DNA of 29,982 nucleotides, taken from contig CAUUKX010000014.1 in NCBI GenBank assembly GCA_963545585.1, forward strand, positions 1 through 29,982, given 5' to 3'. Under the pieces are notes generated by a model that was given only the letters and a program-made list of their open reading frames with translations, was not told the origin of the DNA and did no database searches. This document shows, one piece after another, positions 24,973-29,982 of the stretch. Both the position numbers and the translations under genes were made by a program. Source of the stretch: W11650 sp963545585. GTDB taxonomy: Bacteria > Bacillota > Clostridia > Lachnospirales > Vallitaleaceae. Numbering within the stretch: position 1 is the stretch's first letter; each line of letters starts with the position of its first letter.

Positions 24973-25236
24973 TTACTCCTCGATTAAGTCATGTTCAACA
25001 AATTTAAGTCGTCCGGCTTTATAATTGGCCATTTTTTCTTCTAAATAGCGAATATTGCTTTCCGAGTAAAACGGATCAGCGGAAAGTTCAAAAGGAATTC
25101 GCTTTTCCCGGCTGACTTTTTTAGCAAATACGGTAAAAGCGGCACTCATAGAAAGCCCCAATTCTGAACAGACGGTTTCCATGCTTTTTTTAGTATCGGC
25201 GTCTAATTTGAAATTAACATTTACGGTTTGAGCCAT
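24973..25236 (-). CDS. RelB/DinJ-family antitoxin
   Basis: An 87-residue protein with the ribbon-helix-helix DNA-binding N-terminus of RelB/DinJ antitoxins (VNVNFKLDADTKKSMETVC, then GLSMSAAFTVFAKKV) and an acidic C-terminal toxin-binding tail. It should neutralise the YoeB toxin and, with it, repress the operon. Proteobacterial YoeB usually pairs with YefM; a DinJ-type partner is a known alternative in Gram-positives. ATG 25236 has AGGAGG at ideal spacing, so the longer frame to 25278 is not used. The tail overlaps the toxin's ribosome binding site, favouring coupled translation. Confidence 0.92.
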   Translation of the reverse strand: MAQTVNVNFKLDADTKKSMETVCSELGLSMSAAFTVFAKKVSREKRIPFELSADPFYSESNIRYLEEKMANYKAGRLKFVEHDLIEE

Positions 25237-25301
25237 AATAAAAATTCCTCCTATGCTATCGGATGAGGCTTTGGGCACTCGGTATTTGGTTTGAAATATT
25301 T

Positions 25302-25346
25302 GATAGTTCCTATTTTTACTATATCATAAAAGAAAGAAGAAGTAAA
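25302..25346 (-). promoter_or_regulatory. Candidate promoter and operator of the toxin-antitoxin operon
   Basis: On the minus strand TTTACT (25346-25341) and TATAGT (25323-25318) are 17 bases apart. GATAGT (25302-25307) and ACTATATC (25318-25325) form an imperfect inverted repeat over the -10 region, a plausible binding site for the RHH antitoxin. The -35 lies inside the hairpin arm at 25334-25348. Confidence 0.4.
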
Positions 25347-25368
25347 GAAAAAATCTTTACTTCTTCTT
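25334..25368 (-). terminator. AT-rich hairpin, terminator of the zinc-finger gene
   Basis: AAGAAGAAGTAAAGA (25334-25348) and TCTTTACTTCTTCTT (25354-25368) are a perfect 15-base inverted repeat with a five-A loop. Read on the minus strand it follows the zinc-finger gene by 17 bases and is followed by TCTTTTAT. GC content is low, so efficiency is uncertain. Confidence 0.55.
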
Positions 25369-25385
25369 AAAAGGTTGTATTGATT

Positions 25386-25550
25386 TTAATCTTCTTCGCG
25401 GCCGCTGCCATCGCAGGCAGGACAAGTTGTAACGCCTGTACCGCCGCAGGCGAAGCAATCATCATCAGCGGTTGCTCTGTCATCGCCATCGGTGCAGTAG
25501 CAGATTATTTTACCAGTCCCATGACAATTTTGACATTTTTTAGTTGCCAT
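25386..25550 (-). CDS. Tiny DnaJ-type zinc-finger protein, 54 aa
   Basis: This short gene has a strong GGAGG seven bases before ATG 25550. The protein contains C6-C9 in CQNCHGTG, C17-C19 as CYC, C32-C35 in CFACGGTG and C43-C46 in CPACDGSG, with an acidic link and tail. Three of the four match the CxxCxGxG repeat of the DnaJ cysteine-rich domain, which binds two zinc ions; one pair is reduced to CxC. No J domain is present. Known stand-alone proteins with this fold include anti-TRAP (RtpA), so a protein- or RNA-binding role is possible but not shown. A hairpin terminator follows, and a TTGACA plus TA tract lies upstream. Confidence 0.8.
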   Translation of the reverse strand: MATKKCQNCHGTGKIICYCTDGDDRATADDDCFACGGTGVTTCPACDGSGREED

Positions 25551-25626
25551 AAAATACCTCCCTAGCAGATAGAGTTAATTCAGCAATTTACTGTATAAAG
25601 GCTGAACGTTTAATGTAGCTAATACC

Positions 25627-25651
25627 ATTATATATATATATATAATGTCAA
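25627..25651 (-). promoter_or_regulatory. TA-dinucleotide tract between TTGACA and TATAAT, candidate variable promoter
   Basis: Eight TA units (25629-25644) separate TTGACA (minus, 25651-25646) from the end of a TATAAT (minus, 25632-25627). The current spacer is 13 bases, too short for full activity; gain of two TA units would make it 17. It lies 77 bases upstream of the zinc-finger gene. On the plus strand a TATAAT at 25641 also exists, without a good -35. Confidence 0.4.
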
Positions 25652-25713
25652 GGGAAAACAGATAATATTTTTTTTAATTTGATGGGGATAGATAAAAGGA
25701 AAACAGAATTTCA

Positions 25714-25887
25714 ATGAAAAATGAAGAAAGGTCGCGATATAAATTGACAGATACCCAAAAAGAATTTATAATGAATCAGGAACTCAATAGCTTTCCTATG
25801 TTTATCAGGACAGCTTTTTTTGGAGCAGGCTGTATGCTTGCGCAAAAGCGAAGTGCTGCGGCAGAAAAAGCTGAGGTGGTAAATTAA
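25714..25887 (+). CDS. Small putative protein, 57 aa, unknown
   Basis: A short reading frame divergent from the zinc-finger gene. The N-terminal half is charged (MKNEERSRYKLTDTQKEF), and a mildly hydrophobic stretch around 28-42 (PMFIRTAFFGAGCML) is followed by an Ala/Lys/Glu-rich end. The only upstream purine run, AAAAGGAAAAC, is somewhat far from ATG 25714. A six-pair hairpin with GCTTTT follows the stop. I do not recognise it. It may be a real small protein of the accessory pocket or chance. Confidence 0.4.
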   Translation: MKNEERSRYKLTDTQKEFIMNQELNSFPMFIRTAFFGAGCMLAQKRSAAAEKAEVVN

Positions 25888-25900
25888 TTTTTATGTTAAT

Positions 25901-25920
25901 TTTGCTAAGTAGCAAAGCTT
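25901..25920 (+). terminator. Weak hairpin after the 57-aa frame
   Basis: TTTGCT (25901-25906) pairs with AGCAAA (25911-25916) around AAGT, followed by GCTTTT. It is short and AT-rich and may weakly end transcription of the small frame. Confidence 0.3.
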
Positions 25921-25999
25921 TTGGGCGGGAGCTATGGCTTGGCAAGTACGATCAGATGATTTGGCTGCGTGCAGCCATCATAAGCAGGAAGGGCGGAAA

Positions 26000-27100
26000 A
26001 TGGGAATTTTTGCTAAAATTAAAGAAAAACTGCGTTCCTATTGGGCGCCGTATGAAGTAACCTATATTGGGGGCTATGATACTAAGGAATTAAGAGAAAG
26101 TGATAATCCGGCCGCAAAGCTGGCGGGCTGGCAGGCAGAGAATGAAGCGGCGTTATCCGAGCATTTGCCCAGAGTAGTGCGCAATGAAAAAAGGTTGCAG
26201 CTGACGGAACGGTTTGCTCGGTTTCCAGAACGGCAGCGAAGCGCTTTGCTGCAGATGGCCAGACAATATTCTGCGCTGCGCGGCCAAAAGCAGGAGGCTA
26301 AGAATCATCATGAAGAGATGAAAGAGTATTTAAATCAAGTTCATGACTTGACCTTTGATGAAGATTTGCCGAAAGTTTTAAAGATTATTGAGGAAAATGA
26401 ACTGGAATTTCAAAAGGTACAAAAGGATTTGAGTTATTTAGAGGGCGAGAGATCGGGGCTGGAATATGAATTTAAACGCAGCCGGATTGGGCTTTTGATT
26501 ACCGGCGTTGTCCTTTATGCAGCGGTAGCGGCGGCAATTTTGGGAACGATTTTTCTCTTTCTGTTATCCAAGCGCCAAAATATTTTTGTGCCGGCGGTGG
26601 TGCTGATTTTGAGTATTGGGTTTTTCGGAATATGGGCGGCGGTTTTTCGTCGCTATTTTCGCAGTGCGTTGGAGAAAAATGGGAAAATGCAGCAAAGAGC
26701 GGTTAAGCTGATGAATAAGGTTAAGCTGAAATATGTTCGGTACCGGCGGCTGCTGGATTATGAATATAAAAAGTTTGAAATTAACAGCTCCGAAGGTTTA
26801 CGGCTGCGGTATGAAATATTTAGCAAAGAAAAACACCAAAGACAGCGCTATGAAGATTTGGGAAAACAGCAGCGGCTGACGGCGCTGGATATTGCCCGGG
26901 AAATGGCAGCCATGCTGCCGGAAAAGGAAGAAGAACTGATTGATTTGTTTTTGCAGGATTCGGATTATTATGCCAGTGCGGGCGGCCGGGAGCGGCTGAA
27001 AGAAAGGCTGATGGAAGAAAAAGAAGAGCTTCTCCGCCGGGGCAGGGAATTGGAAAACGAGCGAAAGGTACTAAGGCAGATGGAGGCCATGCTGCCATGA
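26000..27100 (+). CDS. Coiled-coil protein with two central transmembrane helices, 366 aa
   Basis: I do not recognise this family. ATG 26000 is chosen because GGAAGGGCGG lies just ahead; the frame is open to 25934, but that part does not look like protein. Residues 1-160 are charged and helical with coiled-coil character (Glu/Lys/Gln-rich around 95-155). Two hydrophobic helices lie at about 163-190 and 195-216, with a tight turn KRQN between them. Residues 220-366 are again long helices ending in a Glu/Arg-rich coiled coil. Both large arms are probably on the same side, likely cytoplasmic, as a membrane-tethered scaffold. It stands alone, with no near partner on its strand. Confidence 0.75.
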   Translation: MGIFAKIKEKLRSYWAPYEVTYIGGYDTKELRESDNPAAKLAGWQAENEAALSEHLPRVVRNEKRLQLTERFARFPERQRSALLQMARQYSALRGQKQEAKNHHEEMKEYLNQVHDLTFDEDLPKVLKIIEENELEFQKVQKDLSYLEGERSGLEYEFKRSRIGLLITGVVLYAAVAAAILGTIFLFLLSKRQNIFVPAVVLILSIGFFGIWAAVFRRYFRSALEKNGKMQQRAVKLMNKVKLKYVRYRRLLDYEYKKFEINSSEGLRLRYEIFSKEKHQRQRYEDLGKQQRLTALDIAREMAAMLPEKEEELIDLFLQDSDYYASAGGRERLKERLMEEKEELLRRGRELENERKVLRQMEAMLP

Positions 27101-27184
27101 AAGGGAGAAAAAAAGGAAATATCAGTCTGAGAAATCGCTCACAAAAATCTTATGCAAAATAGGCAAGGAAAGTGCCGAAAGTGG

Positions 27185-27246
27185 GGTTTATGCAGGCTGC
27201 TCAGGTAGAAGTGCACAGCACTTCAATCAGGGAAAAGTTGAGTTAA
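27185..27246 (-). repeat. Dispersed modular repeat, copy D (partial, reverse orientation)
   Basis: Read on the minus strand, this copy starts AACTCAACTTTTCCC (27244-27230), then a perfect GAAGTGC-TGT-GCACTTC hairpin (27224-27208), then a degenerate CTACCTGAGCAGCCTGCATAAA. The other terminal repeat is not recognisable, so the far end is lost or decayed and the left boundary is approximate. It sits in the gap between the coiled-coil gene and prmC. Confidence 0.65.
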
Positions 27247-27270
27247 TCATTTGGCAAGCAGGAATCATTT

Positions 27271-28248
27271 ATGAATTATCATGAGTTATTAAATAAGGCG
27301 AAGCAGGAATTAGCTGCTGCCGGAAAAGCGGAAAGTGATGCGAAGGAATTGCTTTTGTTTTTAAAAGACTGGTGCTTGCAGGATTATCTTTTGACCGGCA
27401 AGGCGGAAGTTCCGGCGGCGGATGCGGAGAGTTATCATGCTTTGCTGGAGCGGAGAATGGTCGGAGTACCGTTACAGGAAATTACCGGCAGTCAAAACTT
27501 TTATGGCTATGAAATAGCCGTTAGCCCGGATGTACTGACCCCCCGGCCGGAAACGGAGCTTTTGGTGGAACTGGCTTTAAAGGAAATGGCCGGGCTGGCT
27601 CAGCCCCAAGTGTTGGATTTATGTACCGGCAGCGGCTGCATTGCGATTGTTTTGGCGGCAGAAAATCCAGCGGCGGAAGTGACGGCGGTAGATATTTCGG
27701 AAAAGGCGTTGGCACAGGCACGCAAAAATGGTGAGCGGCATGGTTTAAACAGCCGGATCAAGTGGAGGCAAAGCGATTTGTTTGCCGGTTTATCGGCGGA
27801 AAAGTTTGATGTTATCGTCAGCAATCCGCCCTATATTCCGGCGGCGGAAATAAAAGGTTTGGAAGTAGAAGTGAGGAACTATGACCCGGAGCTGGCACTG
27901 GACGGCGGCACGGATGGGCTGGATTTTTACCGGCGGATTGCCGGTCGGGCGGCGTCTTATTTAAGAAGGGGTTCAGCCGGATATCGGCGGGAGCCGGCAG
28001 ATTTAATCGAAGAAAAACAAGTTGCGACGGAAGAAAGCGAAGCGAAATCGACAGAACCGGGCGGCGCTTTGCTTCAGGAAAAAGTTTGCGGCGGCAGACT
28101 CCTTTTGGAAATTGGCTGCGGGCAGGGGGCGGCGGTGGCACAGCTTTTGCAAGTAAATGGCTGGCAGGAAATTAGAATTTTGCCGGATTTAACCGGCCGG
28201 GAACGAATCATCACGGCGACGGCGCCAAGAACAGAAGTTGAGTTGTAG
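27271..28248 (+). CDS. prmC: Release factor glutamine methyltransferase with an internal insertion
   Basis: PrmC methylates the glutamine of the GGQ motif in release factors. The N-terminal helical domain (MNYHELLNKAKQEL) and the SAM-binding domain are normal: VLDLCTGSGCIAIVLA at about 115-130 and the catalytic NPPY at 185-188. At about 234-274 some 40 extra, mostly charged residues interrupt the usual junction between YLRRG and GGRLLLEIG. The insertion ends GGALLQEKV just before GGRLLLEIG, which looks like a decayed partial duplication. The remaining C-terminus is standard, so the frame is intact at 325 residues. It lies directly upstream of its substrate gene prfA, 18 bases away. Confidence 0.92.
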   Translation: MNYHELLNKAKQELAAAGKAESDAKELLLFLKDWCLQDYLLTGKAEVPAADAESYHALLERRMVGVPLQEITGSQNFYGYEIAVSPDVLTPRPETELLVELALKEMAGLAQPQVLDLCTGSGCIAIVLAAENPAAEVTAVDISEKALAQARKNGERHGLNSRIKWRQSDLFAGLSAEKFDVIVSNPPYIPAAEIKGLEVEVRNYDPELALDGGTDGLDFYRRIAGRAASYLRRGSAGYRREPADLIEEKQVATEESEAKSTEPGGALLQEKVCGGRLLLEIGCGQGAAVAQLLQVNGWQEIRILPDLTGRERIITATAPRTEVEL

Positions 28249-28266
28249 TTTAGAAAGAGGAAGAAA

Positions 28267-29340
28267 ATGTTTGAAAATTTGGAAGTAACAGAGAAACGCT
28301 ATGAGGAAGTCGGCAGGCTCGTCAGTGACCCGGCAGTGATTGCCAATCAAGAGGAATGGCAGAAGCTGATGAAAGAGCACAACGACCTGACGCCGATTAT
28401 TGAAAAGTACCGTGACTATAAAAAGGCGAAGGAGACGATTCGGGAATCCTTGGAGATATTAGAGGAAAGCAGTGATGCCGAGATGAAAGAGCTGGCGAAA
28501 GAGGAATTGGCGGAGGCCAAGGAGAGCACGGCGGCTTTAGAGGAGGAAATTAAGATTTTGCTGATTCCCAAAGACCCGAATGACGATAAAAACGTGTTTA
28601 TTGAAATCAGGGGCGGCGCTGGCGGCGATGAAGCGGCGTTATTTGCGGGGGATTTGTACCGGATGTTCACTCGCTTTGCCGAGCGGCATCGCTGGAAAAC
28701 CGAAGTGGTCAGCTTAAATGAGATTGGCGTCGGCGGAATTAAGGAAGTCATTTTTATGGTCAACGGCAAGGGGGCTTATTCCAAGCTGAAATACGAAAGT
28801 GGCGTACACCGGGTGCAGCGTGTGCCAGTAACGGAGTCGGGTGGTCGGATTCACACCTCCACGGTTACGGTGGCGGTGCTGCCGGAAGCGGATGACGTGG
28901 AGATTGATTTGGATATGAATGACGTTCGGGTTGATGTTTTTCGTTCGTCCGGCAATGGCGGCCAGTCGGTCAACACGACTGATTCTGCGGTGCGGCTGAC
29001 ACATATTCCCACCGGGATTGTCGTGTCGATGCAGGATGAAAAATCACAGCTGAAAAATAAGGATAAGGCGATGAAAGTGCTGCGCGCCCGGCTGTACGAT
29101 ATGGAGCTGGAGAAAAAGGAAAAGGAACTGGCGCAGAACCGCCGCAATCAGGTCGGAACTGGTGATCGTTCGGAAAAAATCAGAACCTATAATTTCCCGC
29201 AGGGGCGGGTAACCGACCATCGGATTAAAATGACGCTGTACCGGTTAAACGACTTTTTGGATGGCGATTTGGAGGAAATGATCAATGCCCTGACCACTGC
29301 CGATCAAACCGAGCGGCTCAACAGTATGGAAAAGGAATAA
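28267..29340 (+). CDS. prfA: Peptide chain release factor 1
   Basis: RF1 reads UAA and UAG stop codons and triggers peptide release. The 357 residues are the standard length. The codon-recognition tripeptide is PVT (187-189), which fits the RF1 PxT pattern and not the SPF of RF2. The catalytic GGQ is at 231-233 in RSSGNGGQSVN, with Q233 the methylation target of the PrmC encoded upstream. The N-terminal coiled region and C-terminal QGRVTDHRI segment are as expected. AGAAAGAGGAAG precedes the start. A strong terminator follows. Confidence 0.97.
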   Translation: MFENLEVTEKRYEEVGRLVSDPAVIANQEEWQKLMKEHNDLTPIIEKYRDYKKAKETIRESLEILEESSDAEMKELAKEELAEAKESTAALEEEIKILLIPKDPNDDKNVFIEIRGGAGGDEAALFAGDLYRMFTRFAERHRWKTEVVSLNEIGVGGIKEVIFMVNGKGAYSKLKYESGVHRVQRVPVTESGGRIHTSTVTVAVLPEADDVEIDLDMNDVRVDVFRSSGNGGQSVNTTDSAVRLTHIPTGIVVSMQDEKSQLKNKDKAMKVLRARLYDMELEKKEKELAQNRRNQVGTGDRSEKIRTYNFPQGRVTDHRIKMTLYRLNDFLDGDLEEMINALTTADQTERLNSMEKE

Positions 29341-29371
29341 GAGGACTTATATAAGGTAAGCTGTAAATAAG

Positions 29372-29408
29372 AAACGCAGTTTGGAAAAAACTGCGTTTTA
29401 ATTTTTTT
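29372..29408 (+). terminator. Intrinsic terminator of prmC-prfA
   Basis: AAACGCAGTTT (29372-29382) and AAACTGCGTTT (29388-29398) form a perfect 11-pair stem with loop GGAAA, followed by TAATTTTTTT. It lies 32 bases after the prfA stop and faces the convergent gene at 29444. Confidence 0.9.
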
Positions 29409-29443
29409 ATTATGGAAGTGCATAAAAACATTGGAATATGCTT

Positions 29444-29982
29444 TTATTCCTCTGTCTGTGCTATTTCTTTTTTCAGCTGTTCGATTTTTTCGTTCAAAGG
29501 CTTTACCTTTTTGGAATACTCCAGAAAAGCCTGATACTTTTCTTGGTCAGAAAGAAAAATCCGGTCGGAGTATTCCAAAAACAGTCGATTTTTGGCGCTG
29601 GTTAGCTGGGAAAGTTCGCTGACTTTTTCGTTGCTGATGCCGCTTGCCATAGTTAGACAATTCTTTTCTTCTGCCAGCAGACAGTCTGTTAAAGAGCCAA
29701 TCATCGCTTTGACCAAATCATGAGATTTTTTTTGTCCAAGCACACTGCGCAAAGCAGCAAACATTTGCTGATATTGACTGCGTTTATCGTCGATCTGTTT
29801 CAGCTGATTTTTTAGAGGGGTTTCATCATATATTTCGCCTCTGGCTCTGGCATGAACTCGCCTATCAATATGAGTGACTCGTTGCCAAAAGGCTTGATCG
29901 TTTAATTGATAATTGATTGCTTTTTCCAAAACTTTTATTTTATTTTCCCGTGAGGTTTGGTAATCTTTTTCTAAGCTGGCTA
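29444..29982 (-). CDS. Helical, charged protein of unknown function, 5' end outside the window
   Basis: The frame is open with no stop up to the window edge, reading ASLEKDYQTSRENKIKVLEK at its visible start, so the gene continues beyond 29982. An internal TTG at 29929 should not be taken as the start. The visible 179 residues are almost wholly helical and charged, with heptad-like stretches (LKNQLKQIDDKRSQYQQMF, then the end KKVKPLNEKIEQLKKEI). No catalytic motif or membrane segment is visible. I do not recognise it. Its end is convergent with prfA. Confidence 0.75.
   Translation of the reverse strand, partial: ASLEKDYQTSRENKIKVLEKAINYQLNDQAFWQRVTHIDRRVHARARGEIYDETPLKNQLKQIDDKRSQYQQMFAALRSVLGQKKSHDLVKAMIGSLTDCLLAEEKNCLTMASGISNEKVSELSQLTSAKNRLFLEYSDRIFLSDQEKYQAFLEYSKKVKPLNEKIEQLKKEIAQTEE

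Noticed and set aside
25380..25565. Plus-strand frame across the zinc-finger gene
   Set aside because: It is the antisense shadow of the 54-residue minus-strand gene, which has the real ribosome binding site and cysteine motifs.
25850..25875. GCGAAGTGCTG in the 57-residue frame resembling the repeat module
   Set aside because: Only about 11 bases match, there is no second hairpin arm and no terminal repeat.

Overview
The window reads as a chromosomal stretch of a Gram-positive, spore-lineage Bacillota, most likely a Clostridia anaerobe. The support is the conserved block cysE-cysS-mrnC-(SpoVB/MurJ-type flippase)-rlmB-sigH, strong AGGAGG-type ribosome binding sites, sigma-A promoters of TTGACA-17-TATGAT type, and two secreted proteins with S-layer homology (SLH) domains. 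Genes have moderate GC, while intergenic and accessory stretches are AT-rich. No rRNA, tRNA or CRISPR array was seen.

Layout. 1-401: regulatory DNA with a repeat element, a terminator and a strong promoter. 402-1914: a small protein overlapping a zinc-ribbon/TPR membrane protein. 2064-8992: a co-oriented run of cysE, cysS, mrnC, a lipid-linked sugar flippase-like gene, rlmB, sigH and a beta-hydroxyacid dehydrogenase. 9000-11242: a structured leader, a metY-type sulfhydrylase and an isochorismatase-family hydrolase whose end overlaps a convergent fur-family regulator (11224-11658). 11720-15013: a minus-strand two-gene cassette (LuxC-type acyl reductase plus a free-standing acyl-adenylating enzyme) bracketed by two copies of a dispersed repeat. 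15173-16318: a HAD phosphatase and a DUF1934 protein. 16409-22755: a cell-surface block of two tandem SLH proteins and an exported S41 protease. 22947-24551: pyrG. 24600-25930: an AT-rich accessory pocket with a YoeB/RelB toxin-antitoxin pair, a tiny DnaJ-type zinc-finger protein, a TA-dinucleotide tract and another small reading frame. 26000-27100: a two-helix membrane coiled-coil protein. 27271-29340: prmC and prfA, the methyltransferase and its release-factor substrate. 29444-29982: the 3' part of a minus-strand gene that runs off the window.

The main candidate for something undescribed is a family of short interspersed elements, with four copies at 65-156, 11720-11858, 14878-15013 and about 27185-27246. 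Complete copies have inverted ends of the form ACTCAACTTTCCC / GGGAAAGTTGAGT and one or two internal modules of about 42 bp. Each well-preserved module carries a small hairpin whose two arms change together between modules, which suggests the folded form matters. Two copies in the same orientation flank the acyl-reductase/ligase cassette. Other items worth checking are the 54-residue zinc-finger protein next to a TA-repeat promoter region, the diverged repeats in the 997-residue SLH protein, an insertion in PrmC that resembles a partial duplication, and a long hairpin ahead of metY. All calls come from reading the sequence; no database search was possible.
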